From positions 776,964 through 840,963 of the forward strand of contig CALSLP010000001.1 of the NCBI GenBank assembly GCA_943787225.1: a stretch of DNA of 64,000 bases. The letters are read 5' to 3'. The translations under genes were made by a program, and so were the position numbers. Shown here piece by piece: positions 1 to 9,802 of this stretch (within the stretch, counting starts at the first letter, position 1; every line of letters begins with the position of its first letter). The notes beneath the pieces are model-generated. The model worked only from the letters and a program-made list of their open reading frames with translations. It had not been told where the DNA came from and ran no database searches. Source of the DNA: an uncultured Alphaproteobacteria bacterium (lineage in GTDB: Bacteria; Pseudomonadota; Alphaproteobacteria; MPNO01; UBA2964).

Positions 1-333
1 GCTGTTGCCGAGCGCGATGATGTTCTCGCGGCGCTCAACATATTCACAGCGCGCCAGCTCCACGACCAGCATCTTGTTGAGCGATGGGAGGGCCTTGAAG
101 TCGAAGGCATCGAGGCTTTTGACGGCGGGGAACCTGGCCTGCCTGATCCGCCGCTCGACCATCCGGCGTTCGCGGTCGATCAGTTCCAGTTCAGCGAGGC
201 GGACCAGATAGCGCACATGGTCGGCGCCCTCGGCTGCACACTGGCGGGCCAGCTTGTCGTATTCGCGCAAAAAGGTCGGCAGCTTCAGGGTCTTGAGGTG
301 ATGCGCCAGCAACAGTTGCGGCGTATCGGTCAT
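1..333 (-). CDS. istB: IS21-family helper ATPase IstB (partial, cut by window edge)
   Basis: The first 111 codons are visible. The protein begins MTDTPQLLLAHHLKTLKLPT and continues with an arginine-rich helical region (ELELIDRERRMVERRIRQA) and the ADF/KALP-type segment that precedes the Walker A loop in IstB proteins. IstB is the AAA+ partner of the IstA transposase and controls target choice in IS21 elements. Its ATG overlaps the istA stop as ATGA, the usual IS21 coupling. The ATPase core lies outside the window, so whether the gene is complete cannot be judged. Confidence 0.85.
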   Translation of the reverse strand, partial: MTDTPQLLLAHHLKTLKLPTFLREYDKLARQCAAEGADHVRYLVRLAELELIDRERRMVERRIRQARFPAVKSLDAFDFKALPSLNKMLVVELARCEYVERRENIIALGNS

Positions 334-608
334 GACGCACCTCCCATTACATCCCTGTCAGGCCGGACGGCCTTCTCCGCCTCTTGCAACAGGCTCATAT
401 AACTGGCGGCGGCCGTGGTCGCCACGTTGGCCCGAGGTAGATAGAGATAGATATCCAGATCGAGTTTGGGTGGGCGTCGCTCGATACGGCACAGCACAAG
501 GTGTTTGACCGCATCGTAGCCGATCGCACCCAGGCGCAGGGCGTCCTTCACCGCACCGTGAAGCGCCTCGAGATCGAAGCTCTCTAGAAGCCGCAGGACC
601 TGGACGTC
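330..608 (-). pseudogene. istA: C-terminal fragment of IS21-family transposase IstA
   Basis: About 90 codons match the end of IstA, including the typical stretch HGAVKDALRLGAIGYDAVKH followed by LVLCRIERRPPKLDLDIY and LPRANVATTAAASY. The DDE catalytic core and the N-terminal HTH are absent: upstream of about position 605 the sequence changes to an IS66-type TnpB tail in a different frame. The fragment cannot encode an active transposase. It ends in TGA overlapping the istB start. The exact left breakpoint is uncertain by a few codons. Confidence 0.8.
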
Positions 609-718
609 AGCGGACGCCAGGTCCGCAGCGGCATGCGCCACTCGATCCCGTCCAGCAGCATCGACAGCTGCGCCGCGCCGATCACAAGCTTGCCGAAACC
701 CTGATGCCCGAGGACAAT
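606..718 (-). pseudogene. C-terminal fragment of IS66-family TnpB (Orf2)
   Basis: In the minus frame reading upstream of the istA fragment the translation gives KLVIGAAQLSMLLDGIEWRM followed by PLRTWRP. This is the characteristic end of IS66 TnpB proteins (AQLSMLLxGIxWRxP then RTWRP). Only about 35 codons remain, there is no start codon, and the reading frame differs from that of the adjoining istA piece. This short tail match is the only evidence for the family. Confidence 0.6.
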
Positions 719-879
719 AACTACATCAACGCCGATTCATCTGAATCTGACGTCAGATCAAACCAGAGCGTCGGATAATAAACGCTGAGCAAGCCCACGC
801 CTAGCGCGGGTCAAACCATGGGTAGATTTATGGGTAAAATCGACATCCCATATCTAATCTATTGATATTAAAAGATAAT

Positions 880-969
<90 letters not shown>

Positions 970-1111
970 AGCGGCGCACAATCTAACACCGTTCGCCAAT
1001 ATCTCAAGCACTTGCCGCACTCTGGGCGCAATTCTGTTGCAAGACAAAACTTGCAGCCGTCGAACAGGGTTATTAGGCTCAGGGCCATAAACGCGATTAG
1101 GGAGCGATCAG

Positions 1112-1411
1112 GTGATTATCTGCCGATTTTTAGGCTATTTACTGGCGATCATAGCAGTCGCGGCGGTCGGTTATGAAGCCTGGCAGGCCGTTGCCAATGA
1201 CGGCTGGAAAATGATTGCCCTCGGCGAATTATGGTTCACGCTTGATGCGCAAAGCCTCAGCGTCAGTCAGGCGGGTATTCAGCGTTACGTAGCGCCGTGG
1301 CTGTGGGAGCCCGTCATCACGACGATCTTGCTGTGGCCGGGCTGGGCCGTCTTCGGTGTTCCCGCACTCTTGTTGATATGGGTTGGCCGTAAGCGGGGCG
1401 GTCGCCGCTAA
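1112..1411 (+). CDS. Small hypothetical membrane protein (99 aa)
   Basis: I do not recognise the family. The chosen start is GTG at 1112, preceded at a good distance by AGGGAGCG; no in-frame ATG lies near the beginning. Two hydrophobic segments are clear. One is at about residues 5-22 (FLGYLLAIIAVAAVGYEAW). The other is at about 67-90 (PVITTILLWPGWAVFGVPAL), followed by a basic end RKRGGRR that should remain in the cytoplasm. The middle part is polar and probably periplasmic. The gene stands alone between tRNA-Ser (minus) and the convergent isochorismatase-like gene. Confidence 0.6.
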   Translation: MIICRFLGYLLAIIAVAAVGYEAWQAVANDGWKMIALGELWFTLDAQSLSVSQAGIQRYVAPWLWEPVITTILLWPGWAVFGVPALLLIWVGRKRGGRR

Positions 1412-1455
1412 AATCTACAAACCGGCTTAGTCGTTTCCGTCACCCTGCAAACTAA

Positions 1456-2049
1456 CTACCCCTCAAGATCCGCATAGATCCCTCCCAGGACGGGAAGGAT
1501 TTTTGGTCCGGCGCCTTCAGCCCAGTTGAAGACTAGTTCCGACATGACTTGGATCGTGCTGGTAACACCAATGCCGGCTTGCTGCATCCGCCCAAGAGCA
1601 ATCTCATCACCCATCTTGGTCCCCGACCCTGAGGCATCTGCAACTGCTTGCACTTCATAGCCTTCATCCTGCGCATTGAGGGCAGGATAGATTAAGCAAA
1701 CCTCGGTAAGCAATCCAGCCATGATCAACTTGTTCCGTCCGGTTGCTTTCACAGCGGCAGTGAAATTTGGATCGTCAAACGCATCGACAATACCGCCGCG
1801 TTTCACGCGGTTGTCATACGCCTCTGGCAGGAGCTCCTTCAGTTCCGGCAACAGCAGACCTTGAGCTTGATCTTCCTGGCTGCTGGTCAGCACCACAGGC
1901 AGGCCCAGTTCCTGGGCGGTTTTTGCGAGCGCCAACGTATTGCGAATTACATCTTTCTTAGGCGCGGAATGCATCCACTCGATGGTTCCAACTTGATGGT
2001 CGATCAGCAGCATTGCTGCGTTATCAGCATTGAAACGTTCGTAGGTCAT
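1456..2049 (-). CDS. Isochorismatase-family cysteine hydrolase (YcaC-like)
   Basis: This 197-residue protein has the fold signature of isochorismatase-like hydrolases. It shows Asp in MLLIDHQVG at about residue 17, a Lys in the middle (NKLIMAGLLTEVC) and the catalytic Cys in LLTEVCLIY, matching the usual Asp-Lys-Cys triad. Members hydrolyse amide or vinyl-ether bonds in small cytoplasmic molecules; YcaC-like ones have no established substrate. It lies 11 bases downstream of the pirin gene on the same strand, so the two are very probably co-transcribed. The LysR gene read divergently from the pirin gene is the obvious candidate regulator. Confidence 0.9.
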   Translation of the reverse strand: MTYERFNADNAAMLLIDHQVGTIEWMHSAPKKDVIRNTLALAKTAQELGLPVVLTSSQEDQAQGLLLPELKELLPEAYDNRVKRGGIVDAFDDPNFTAAVKATGRNKLIMAGLLTEVCLIYPALNAQDEGYEVQAVADASGSGTKMGDEIALGRMQQAGIGVTSTIQVMSELVFNWAEGAGPKILPVLGGIYADLEG

Positions 2050-2060
2050 AGTTCTTCTCC

Positions 2061-2744
2061 TCAGTTGGGTTGATCGGTATGCACGACGATAAGCTGCGTC
2101 GGCTCCACCGCATTGAACTCAAGGTTTTCGCCTCGAACGAGGTCACCATCGCCAACAGTTTCGTCGTTGAGGCGCCCAGATCCGCGTGTCACATAGGCGA
2201 GGAAGGGGCCCTCTATTCTTACGGAATTGCCTACCGCAAGAAGGCCAATATCAATGAGCGTCTGGCTATCGAGTGTTTCGTCCTGATCAGTCGAGCCGCC
2301 ATAGACACGGGTCATTCCGCCTTCCTTTGGGCTGTAGAGTTTGTAGCCCGCTGGTTCGCCAGCCCGCTCCGGTAACACCCACAGCTGAATCATTCTGTTT
2401 TCGGTGTCGTTGGGGTTGATTTCATTGTGGGAAAAGCCTTCACCACCGGCGCGCTGCGCTTGTACGTCGTGATTACCCATTTCCTGACCGTGTTCCAACG
2501 AACCCTCATGGGCGATGCGGCCCTCAACCATCACTGAAATGACGTCGATTTCTTTGTGACTGTGCATCCGTGTCTCACCTTTTGGCAAAAATCGGGCATC
2601 GGCGAGATACACAAAATTCCCGATGCCGTCCCATGATCCGGCCTCCGCTCGGCTGCCATAAACTCGGCGATCCATCACCAACCGGGTTTCACGCAAGCCG
2701 GCGAACCCGCCGCGTTTCAAGTCATCTCTTTGTAGTACTTCCAT
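2061..2744 (-). CDS. Pirin-family bicupin protein
   Basis: The 227-residue protein carries the pirin N-terminal cupin with the metal-binding stretch MHSHKEIDVISVMVEGRIAH (about residues 60-80). The later HNEINPNDTENRMIQLWVLP and the Glu/His set are typical of YhaK-like pirins. Bacterial pirins are cytoplasmic proteins with quercetinase-like or redox-sensing activity; the physiological substrate here cannot be read from sequence. The gene is first in a two-gene unit with the isochorismatase-like hydrolase and is divergent from a LysR regulator across a 97-base gap, the same arrangement as yhaK/yhaJ in enterobacteria. Confidence 0.9.
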   Translation of the reverse strand: MEVLQRDDLKRGGFAGLRETRLVMDRRVYGSRAEAGSWDGIGNFVYLADARFLPKGETRMHSHKEIDVISVMVEGRIAHEGSLEHGQEMGNHDVQAQRAGGEGFSHNEINPNDTENRMIQLWVLPERAGEPAGYKLYSPKEGGMTRVYGGSTDQDETLDSQTLIDIGLLAVGNSVRIEGPFLAYVTRGSGRLNDETVGDGDLVRGENLEFNAVEPTQLIVVHTDQPN

Positions 2745-2841
2745 AACTCACCTCCGAAGGGCTCTTGTCTCTCGTTCAAGGCCTAAGTTAGTTTGTTCCA
2801 TAGAAATGATAAGTCATCCGATTTAGAACGGACTGTTTTAC

Positions 2842-3756
2842 ATGAGAGACAATATAATTAGAGATTTGAATGAACTCGCCGCCTTCACCTATGTCGTCGA
2901 GCATGGCGGATTTACGGCTGCCGCGAACGCTGCGCAGTTGCCGAAGTCGAATATCAGCCGCCGCATTGCAAACCTCGAAAGGCGGCTAGGCGTGCGTCTA
3001 TTGGAGCGGACCACTCGAAAAATCCACGTTACCGAGATCGGTGAAATCTACTATCAGCACTGCCGCCGCATGCTTGATGAGGCCGATCACGCCGATCTTT
3101 GTGTCGAGCAGACAATGGCGATCCCACGCGGCACATTACGTGTCAGTGCTTCGGTCACGACGGGTCAGCATCTGCTGGCGCCACTGACTGCTGCGTTTAT
3201 CGCCCAACACCCTGAGGTGCAGATGGAATTGAGCCTGGTCAACCGTCAGGTCGATGTCATTGATGAAGGCTTTGATTTGGTGATTCGGATCGGTGCCCTT
3301 CAAGATTCCAGTTTGGTGACACGCAGCTTGGGGCATTGTCGGCTGTTCCTTTACGCCAGTCCGGAATATCTAGGGGCACGGGGGACACCAGAAAGACCGG
3401 AGGATCTCAAAAATCACGATTGTTTGGTAATGAGTGATAGCCGAGACAACAACCAATGGGCGCTTTCAAAGGGCGAGACCACCAAACGGATACCCCTAAC
3501 CCCGAGAGCATCAGTTAATGACTTTAATACATTGAGACGGATCGCCGCTGACGGGGCCGGGATCACAATTCTTCCCAGTTACATGCATGTCGGTGATGAC
3601 GCCAAACGGCTCGTCCGGGTTCTAGGTGATTGGACGGCGCCATCGATTGAGTTTCACGCAGTGTTCCCGAGTCATCGTGGCGCGACACCGAAAGTGCGAG
3701 CGTTTCTCGACTTTCTTGTTACCAAGCTAGCCCGACGTTTCGAGAACTCGGCTTAA
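2842..3756 (+). CDS. LysR-family transcriptional regulator
   Basis: The 304-residue protein has the standard LTTR winged helix at residues 8-65 ([51 protein letters not shown]) and a type-2 periplasmic-binding-like effector domain thereafter. It is divergent from the pirin/isochorismatase pair, so autoregulation and control of that pair from the 97-base shared region (2745-2841) are likely. No clear T-N11-A site stands out by eye there. Its stop codon overlaps that of the convergent lepA gene by a few bases. The effector is unknown. Confidence 0.92.
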   Translation: MRDNIIRDLNELAAFTYVVEHGGFTAAANAAQLPKSNISRRIANLERRLGVRLLERTTRKIHVTEIGEIYYQHCRRMLDEADHADLCVEQTMAIPRGTLRVSASVTTGQHLLAPLTAAFIAQHPEVQMELSLVNRQVDVIDEGFDLVIRIGALQDSSLVTRSLGHCRLFLYASPEYLGARGTPERPEDLKNHDCLVMSDSRDNNQWALSKGETTKRIPLTPRASVNDFNTLRRIAADGAGITILPSYMHVGDDAKRLVRVLGDWTAPSIEFHAVFPSHRGATPKVRAFLDFLVTKLARRFENSA

Positions 3757-5555
3757 TCGCTGCCGATCCGTAGAGCCTCGATAAAGGCGGTTTGCGGAAT
3801 TTCTACCGAGCCAAACTGGCGCATCCGCTTTTTGCCTTCCTTCTGCTTATCCAGCAGTTTCCGCTTACGCGAGACATCACCACCATAACACTTGGCCGTC
3901 ACGTCTTTGCGCATCGCGCTGATGGTTTCGCGAGCAATCACCTTACCGCCAATAGCCGCCTGAATAGGAATTTTGAAAAGCTGACGTGGCACCAGCTCCT
4001 TAAGGCGACTGCAAATGCCCCTACCACGATATTCCGACTGAGTACGATGCACGATCATCGACAGGGCATCAACCGGTTCGGTATTCACCAGGATCGCCAC
4101 TTTGACCAACTCTCCTTCGCGATAGTCTTCAAGCTGATAATCAAAGCTGGCATAGCCGCGCGTGACCGATTTCAGCCGATCGTAAAAATCAAACACCACC
4201 TCGTTGAGCGGCAGACGATATACCGCCATCGCGCGGCTACCAGCATAGGTCAGCTCAATCTGCTCACCCCGGCGTTCCTGGCATAAGGCCAATACCGGGC
4301 CGAGGAATTCATCGGGCACCAGAATTGTTGCTCTGATCCACGGCTCTTCGACCTTTTCGATATGGGTCGGATCAGGCCAGTCGGCAGGATTATGGATTTC
4401 TTCGATATCGCCATTTCTCATGTGAACGCGATAAATCACCGAGGGCGCCGTGGTAATCAGATCGAGATCAAATTCCCGCAGCAAGCGCTCCTGGACGATC
4501 TCGAGATGCAGCAAGCCAAGAAAGCCGCACCGGTATCCGAAGCCCAATGCCGCCGAGGTCTCTGCCTCAAAGTGAAAGCTGGAGTCATTGAGCCTCAATT
4601 TCGCGAGACTATCGCGCAAATCTTCGTAATCATCCGCATCGACCGGAAACAGACCGCAAAACACCACCGGCACGGATGGCTTGAAACCCGCCAACGGCTC
4701 CGTGACCGGCGATTTGTCATCAATAATCGTGTCACCAACCTGGGTTTCGGCGACATGCTTGATCGAGGCGGTGATAAAGCCAACCTCGCCGGGATAGAGC
4801 GCATCCACTGATGTTCTTTTCGGGGAGAACACGCCGACGCTATCGACGGAATGCACCGCATCCGTCGCCATAAACTTGACCTTCATCCCACGTTTAAGGA
4901 CACCATGCTTGACCCGCACCAGGACAATCACGCCGAGATAAGCGTCGTACCAGCTATCGACCAGCAGCGCCTGCAGCGGTGCATCCTTTTCGCCCACGGG
5001 CGGCGGCAGGCGTTGTACGAGCGCTTCCAGTACCTCTTCAATGCCAATGCCGGTCTTCGCAGATACATGAATCGCATCTGACGCATCAAGCCCGATCACG
5101 TCCTCGATCTGAGATTGGATACGCTCAGGCTCAGCAGCCGGGAGGTCAATCTTGTTGAGGACCGGGATAATTTCGTGATTGGCATCGAGGGCGAGATATA
5201 CATTCGCCAAAGTCTGTGCTTCCACGCCCTGGCTGGCATCAACCACCAGCAACGACCCTTCACAGGCGGCGAGAGACCGGCTGACCTCATAGGTGAAATC
5301 AACATGGCCGGGCGTGTCCATCAGGTTCAGCTGATAGGTCTTACCATCTTTGGCTTTGTAGGACAGCCGGACCGTCTGGGCCTTGATCGTAATGCCCCGT
5401 TCACGCTCGATATCCATCGTATCAAGCATCTGTTCCTTGAGCTCACGCGTCGACACGCCACCGCACACCTGAATCAACCGGTCGGCCAAGGTCGATTTGC
5501 CGTGATCAATATGGGCAACGATAGAGAAGTTACGAATGTGGGATAAATCGCTCAT
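3753..5555 (-). CDS. lepA: Elongation factor 4 (back-translocating GTPase LepA)
   Basis: The 600-residue protein is full length for LepA/EF4. The GTPase motifs are in order: [10 protein letters not shown] (G1), DTPGHVDF (G3), NKIDLPAA (G4) and SAKTG (G5). They are followed by EF-G-like domains and the LepA-specific C-terminal domain ([14 protein letters not shown] near the end). EF4 binds stalled ribosomes and acts in ribosome assembly or elongation quality control. The gene stands alone on the minus strand, separated from the upstream DM13 gene by a terminator. It starts with [20 protein letters not shown], the usual beginning. Confidence 0.97.
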   Translation of the reverse strand: MSDLSHIRNFSIVAHIDHGKSTLADRLIQVCGGVSTRELKEQMLDTMDIERERGITIKAQTVRLSYKAKDGKTYQLNLMDTPGHVDFTYEVSRSLAACEGSLLVVDASQGVEAQTLANVYLALDANHEIIPVLNKIDLPAAEPERIQSQIEDVIGLDASDAIHVSAKTGIGIEEVLEALVQRLPPPVGEKDAPLQALLVDSWYDAYLGVIVLVRVKHGVLKRGMKVKFMATDAVHSVDSVGVFSPKRTSVDALYPGEVGFITASIKHVAETQVGDTIIDDKSPVTEPLAGFKPSVPVVFCGLFPVDADDYEDLRDSLAKLRLNDSSFHFEAETSAALGFGYRCGFLGLLHLEIVQERLLREFDLDLITTAPSVIYRVHMRNGDIEEIHNPADWPDPTHIEKVEEPWIRATILVPDEFLGPVLALCQERRGEQIELTYAGSRAMAVYRLPLNEVVFDFYDRLKSVTRGYASFDYQLEDYREGELVKVAILVNTEPVDALSMIVHRTQSEYRGRGICSRLKELVPRQLFKIPIQAAIGGKVIARETISAMRKDVTAKCYGGDVSRKRKLLDKQKEGKKRMRQFGSVEIPQTAFIEALRIGSD

Positions 5556-5570
5556 AAATTTTTCTTGATA

Positions 5571-5599
5571 CTCAAAAGCCGCACCGAATTGGTAGCGGC
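5571..5599 (-). terminator. Rho-independent terminator after the DM13 gene
   Basis: On the minus strand a GC-rich stem, GCCGC-ACC paired with GGT-GCGGC with one bulged base, is followed directly by TTTTGAG. It sits 23 bases after the DM13 stop and before the lepA start, so it separates the two transcription units. Confidence 0.7.
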
Positions 5600-5621
5600 A
5601 AAATCTCGTTTAAAAATCGTT

Positions 5622-6116
5622 CTATTTTTTCAACGTCGCCGGAGAAATGAGGACGTTGAATTCCTTGCACCAGATCACCACGCTTTTAACAGGGGAGATG
5701 TCGGTTCCTTTAGGCACCTCATATACCTGACTGCCTTCAAATGAACGCAGCCTGCCGAGATCAATTTTCTTCGCCGCTTTGAAGTCGGCGCTGTTCATGA
5801 TCTTGCTTTTATCAGCGAGATAAACATGAAAGCGCGGCCCTGGCCCGACCTTAAAATCAGGCTTCAGGTGAAGCAGGTTACTACCAGATTTTCCCTTCAG
5901 GACTTCTACAGATCCCTTGCCGTAATGGACCGGGTCTGACGGGTTGGCATGAATAAAATTGCCCGAAGCCACGACCATTTTCTCAGAACGGTTCTCAACC
6001 TTCTCCATCGCGGGTGGCGGTGGGAACAGAAAGGGATAAATAAAGATACCAACAACAAAACCGCCCGCGCCGCCAAAGATTAGCGAGATGAGTACGGTAA
6101 GAACTGTTTTTTTCAT
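5622..6116 (-). CDS. DM13-domain envelope protein
   Basis: The 164-residue protein starts with a lipid-facing N-terminal segment (about residues 4-30, VLTVLISLIFGGAGGFVVGI) that can act as signal anchor, so the rest should be periplasmic. Residues about 50-160 form a DM13 domain: GPGPRFHVYLADKS, then FEGSQVYEVPKGTDISPVKS and VVIWCKEFNVLIS, with the conserved cysteine in the WCKEF motif. DM13 domains are linked to redox or electron-transfer roles in other proteins, but the function here is unknown. It is separated from pheT by 76 bases and ends in a terminator, so it is probably its own unit. Confidence 0.8.
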   Translation of the reverse strand: MKKTVLTVLISLIFGGAGGFVVGIFIYPFLFPPPPAMEKVENRSEKMVVASGNFIHANPSDPVHYGKGSVEVLKGKSGSNLLHLKPDFKVGPGPRFHVYLADKSKIMNSADFKAAKKIDLGRLRSFEGSQVYEVPKGTDISPVKSVVIWCKEFNVLISPATLKK

Positions 6117-6192
6117 CGCAAGAAACCTCCGACCTTTTCTAACTCACTGTTTCTCAAAATAAGAACGCGTTAGCCGTCTCACAAGAATTCTT

Positions 6193-8595
6193 TTAACCGC
6201 GGAGCGTTCCACCGGTCTGCTTGGTTACATTGGCGACAATTTTATCAGCCACCGCATCAATTTCTTTTTCCGTCATCGTCGCTTCAACCGGCTGCAGCGT
6301 TACGGCAAGTGCCAGAGATTTCTGGCCGTCATCAACGCCCTTGCCACGATAGACATCGAACAATTCGGAATCGGTAATCAAATTACGGTCTACAGTCCGA
6401 ATGGCCCGTAACACGTCACCAGCGGCAACATCTTCATCAACAATAAAAGCAAAGTCGCGGCGCACCGTCTGGAATGCCGATAACGTCAAAAGCGGCTTCG
6501 CGGCACCGCCCTTTGATTTACGCGGCGGAATTTTATCGATGAAAATTTCAAACACCGAGATTGGTCCATCGACATCCATCGCTGCAGCAACGCGCGGATG
6601 CAACTCACCAAATTGAGCCAGAACATTCGGGCCAAGCCGCAAACATCCTGATCGGCCCGGGTGGTACCAACCTGGCGCATCGGTCGAGACCTGCAAATTT
6701 TCCACGGGTGCGCCAACGGCGGACAAAGCCGCCACAACATCAGCCTTGGCATGGAAGGCGTCCACGGGTTCGGCTTTCACAGCCCAGCTTCGTGACCCGC
6801 TCAGCCCCGCTCTTGCCCCTGCCGCCACCGTTGACTGGCCCTCAGGCGTATCATCAACATATTGCGGACCGACTTCGAACAGAGCCGGATTCTCTATGCC
6901 GCGGGCCTGATTACGCGCAATCGCGGCGATTAAATTCGGCAGCGCTGAAGGCCGCATTGTATCGAGATCGGCGCTGATCGGATTAACCAGGCGCAAGCTG
7001 TCGGGCACATCACCAAACAAGGCGACCGTCTTCGCATCCAGAAATGAGTAGGTAACCGCTTCAACCAAACCATTGGTCGCCAGGACACGGCGGATTGTCT
7101 CGATTCGGGTTTGAGCCGCGTTGCGCACTGGATTCGGCACCACAGCCTCATTTGGCAATGGCAAAGCCGGGATATCATCATAGCCGTGGATACGCAGCAC
7201 CTCTTCAACCAGATCGGCTTCGCCTTCAATATCGGGGCGCCACGGCGGCACTACACAGCGCAGGACATCACCGTGGATTGTCGGCTCGAAACCGAGGACC
7301 GACAGGATTTTTTCCTGTTCTGCAACGGGCACATCAAGACCACCAAGCGACAGAACCCGGGATGTTCGCAGCGTTTGGCTCTGCTGCCACTCTGGCATCT
7401 CACCAGCGACGGTGAGCTCAGACGCTTCACCACCACAAATATCCAGAATCATGCGGCTCGCAATTTCCGCCCCCCACTCAACGGAGGTAGGATCAATGCC
7501 GCGCTCAAAACGATAGCGCGCATCCGAAATAATGCCGAGCTTGCGGCCGGTCTCTGCAATCCGGATCGGATCAAACAGAGCCACTTCCAAAAAGACATTG
7601 GTCGTGGTTTCGCGGCAGCCGGATGCCATGCCGCCCATGACACCACCAATCGCTTGCGGGCCATTGTCATCAGCAATCACGATCATGCCATCTTCAAGCG
7701 CGTATTCACGCTCATCGAGCGCTTGCAGTTTCTCGCCAGATCTGGCCAACCGCATTGTGAGGTCGCCGCTCACCTTGTCGGCGTCGAACACATGCAGCGG
7801 ACGCCCAAGATCAAAGGTCAACCAGTTGGTGATATCGACCAGCATCGAAATCGGCCGCAGACCAATGGCCCGCAGTCGATCCTGCAGCCACTGCGGGCTT
7901 TCACTATTTTTTACGTTGCGGAAACTCCGACCGATGACCATCGGACAGGCATCGTCGGCATCACCGATAAAATCACGTTGCCATTTAATGGGGCTTTCGA
8001 AACTGCTGGCGACTTTCGTCTCGTCCAACGGCTTTAAGGTACCAAGCCCTGCCGCCGCAAGATCGCGCGCAATACCGCGCACGCTGGCGCAATCACCACG
8101 GTTGGGGGTCAGTGCGATATCGATCACCGCCTCATCAAGACCGGCCCATTTCGCCCAGCCCTCGCCAATCGGCGCATCTTCGGGCAATTCGATGATACCT
8201 TCATGGTTCTCTGAAAGACCCATCTCGCGTTCGGAACACAACATGCCGTTAGAGTCTTCACCGCGAATCTTTGACGGCTTGAGAGTCATATCGGAGCCAG
8301 GAATATAGCTGCCGCTTGGCGCAAAGACGCCCTTCATCCCGGCGCGCGCATTCGGGGCGCCGCAAACCACCTGCTCATCCCCATTGCCGGTATCAACAAC
8401 GCATAGCTGTAACCGGTCTGCATTGGGATGTTGTTTCGCTTCTTTGACAAAGCCAATAACAAAAGCAGCAAGCGCTTCGCCTTGATTATCGATGCCTTCA
8501 ACCTCAAGACCCAACATCGACAAACGGTCGGTGATTTCCTCGAGAGACGCGTCGGTTTCAAGATGTTCCTTAAGCCAGGAAAAGGTAAACAGCAT
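6193..8595 (-). CDS. pheT: Phenylalanyl-tRNA synthetase beta subunit
   Basis: The 800-residue protein is full length for PheT. It has an N-terminal EMAP-like tRNA-binding domain (HPNADRLQLCVVDTG at about residues 56-70), the B3/4 editing domain, the B5 domain, the core (DLVEEVLRIHGYDDIP) and a C-terminal FDX-ACB anticodon-binding domain (SAFQTVRRDFAFIVDEDV). With PheS it forms the heterotetramer that charges tRNA-Phe and edits Tyr-tRNA-Phe. Its start lies 3 bases after the pheS stop, so translation is probably coupled. Confidence 0.98.
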   Translation of the reverse strand: MLFTFSWLKEHLETDASLEEITDRLSMLGLEVEGIDNQGEALAAFVIGFVKEAKQHPNADRLQLCVVDTGNGDEQVVCGAPNARAGMKGVFAPSGSYIPGSDMTLKPSKIRGEDSNGMLCSEREMGLSENHEGIIELPEDAPIGEGWAKWAGLDEAVIDIALTPNRGDCASVRGIARDLAAAGLGTLKPLDETKVASSFESPIKWQRDFIGDADDACPMVIGRSFRNVKNSESPQWLQDRLRAIGLRPISMLVDITNWLTFDLGRPLHVFDADKVSGDLTMRLARSGEKLQALDEREYALEDGMIVIADDNGPQAIGGVMGGMASGCRETTTNVFLEVALFDPIRIAETGRKLGIISDARYRFERGIDPTSVEWGAEIASRMILDICGGEASELTVAGEMPEWQQSQTLRTSRVLSLGGLDVPVAEQEKILSVLGFEPTIHGDVLRCVVPPWRPDIEGEADLVEEVLRIHGYDDIPALPLPNEAVVPNPVRNAAQTRIETIRRVLATNGLVEAVTYSFLDAKTVALFGDVPDSLRLVNPISADLDTMRPSALPNLIAAIARNQARGIENPALFEVGPQYVDDTPEGQSTVAAGARAGLSGSRSWAVKAEPVDAFHAKADVVAALSAVGAPVENLQVSTDAPGWYHPGRSGCLRLGPNVLAQFGELHPRVAAAMDVDGPISVFEIFIDKIPPRKSKGGAAKPLLTLSAFQTVRRDFAFIVDEDVAAGDVLRAIRTVDRNLITDSELFDVYRGKGVDDGQKSLALAVTLQPVEATMTEKEIDAVADKIVANVTKQTGGTLRG

Positions 8596-8598
8596 CGC

Positions 8599-9687
8599 TT
8601 AAACCCCCTTCGCGACAGAGGGGATATCAAGCGCGGAAAACCCGTAATGACGTAGCCACCGCAGATCAGACTCATAGAATGTCCGAAGGTCGGGAATGCC
8701 ATATTTAAGCATCGCCGCCCGTTCAATCCCGAGACCAAAGGCAAAACCCTGATAGCGCGTTGAATCGATTCCGCACGCCGCGAGCACATTGGGATGAACC
8801 ATGCCGCAGCCGAGAATTTCCAGCCAGTCAGCGCCCGCACCGATGGTCAGGCCACCGCCTTCACGCGAACAACCAATATCCATCTCAGCCGACGGCTCCG
8901 TGAACGGGAAATAGGATGGACGGAAGCGCGCGGGTAAATCATCAACCCCAAAGAAGGCGCGGCAGAATTCGATCAGGCAGCCTTTGAGATGCCCCATATG
9001 GGATGTCTCATCAATGACCAGCCCTTCGATCTGATGAAACATTGGTGAATGGGTGGCGTCATAGTCGGCTCTGAATGTCCGGCCAGGAACCACAATGCGG
9101 ATCGGTGGTTCCTGATTGATCATAGTACGGATTTGCACCGGCGATGTATGGGTCCGCAGCACCAGTCGCGAGCCATCTTCTTTTTCCGGTAGATAGAACG
9201 TGTCATGTTCCTGCCGCGCCGGATGCTCCGGTGGAATATTCAAGGCTGTGAAATTATTGAAGTCGGTTTCGATATGCGGGCCTTCAGCGACCTCGAAACC
9301 CATTTCACAGAATATTGCCAGCATCTCATCGATGGTCTGGCTAATAGGGTGGATCCGGCCATCCTGACTGGGGCGAACAGGAAGTGTTACGTCGATGGCT
9401 TCTGCGACAAGGCGTTCATCAAGCGCCCCGGCTTCAAGGTCTTCTTTGCGGGAAGCAAGCGCGTCATTGACCACGACCTTGACGTTATTGATAGCCTGGC
9501 CAAGTTCTTTGCGGTCCTCGGGGGCGGCTTTACCGAGACCCTTCAGAAGTCCGGTGACACTGCCTTGCTTACCGAGCGCGGCAACACGGATCGCTTCGAG
9601 CGCGTCGAGATCCGCCACGCCGTCAATTTCAGCGAGCAGAGTATCGCGTAAGCTATCGAGATTTTCCGCGAGATTTTCCGTTGTCAT
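8599..9687 (-). CDS. pheS: Phenylalanyl-tRNA synthetase alpha subunit
   Basis: The 362-residue catalytic subunit has an N-terminal coiled-coil and the class II motifs: [11 protein letters not shown] (motif 2 region), [14 protein letters not shown] and the motif 3 stretch [20 protein letters not shown]. The residue after FAFGLG is the usual arrangement of the phenylalanine pocket. It lies downstream of rplT and immediately upstream of pheT in the same minus-strand unit. The 115-base gap to rplT contains no strong terminator. Confidence 0.98.
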   Translation of the reverse strand: MTTENLAENLDSLRDTLLAEIDGVADLDALEAIRVAALGKQGSVTGLLKGLGKAAPEDRKELGQAINNVKVVVNDALASRKEDLEAGALDERLVAEAIDVTLPVRPSQDGRIHPISQTIDEMLAIFCEMGFEVAEGPHIETDFNNFTALNIPPEHPARQEHDTFYLPEKEDGSRLVLRTHTSPVQIRTMINQEPPIRIVVPGRTFRADYDATHSPMFHQIEGLVIDETSHMGHLKGCLIEFCRAFFGVDDLPARFRPSYFPFTEPSAEMDIGCSREGGGLTIGAGADWLEILGCGMVHPNVLAACGIDSTRYQGFAFGLGIERAAMLKYGIPDLRTFYESDLRWLRHYGFSALDIPSVAKGV

Positions 9688-9802
9688 CCGCCAATGCCCA
9701 TTACGCCGCCCGCAACCAGCGGGGCGCCCCTGTCACTAAGGTGACGCCGTGCTGGATTATTTGCGGGTAAACCCCAAGCCGTTGATTCCAGGAGCCGCCA
9801 GC

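Larger units (their letters stand above)
1..720 (-). mobile_element. Composite remnant of IS66-type and IS21-type insertion sequences
   Basis: Reading the minus strand from about 720 downward, a short piece of an IS66-family TnpB C-terminus is followed without a gap by the C-terminal third of an IS21-family IstA, then by istB, which runs off the window. No complete transposase is present on this side, and I could not identify terminal inverted repeats. The debris lies about 160 bases beyond the 3' end of a tRNA-Ser gene, a common landing zone for mobile DNA. The order suggests that one element inserted into or recombined with another and the junction was then deleted. The left boundary is outside the window. 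Confidence 0.75.

Noticed and set aside
780..870. Possible integrase remnant or attachment site after tRNA-Ser (repeats of ATGGGTA)
   Set aside because: Only short repeats are visible; there is no tRNA 3' duplicate in the window and no integrase motif.
7111..8037. A 308-codon open frame on the plus strand opposite pheT
   Set aside because: It is antisense to a conserved gene, has His/Arg-rich composition typical of a shadow frame, and shows no recognisable motif.
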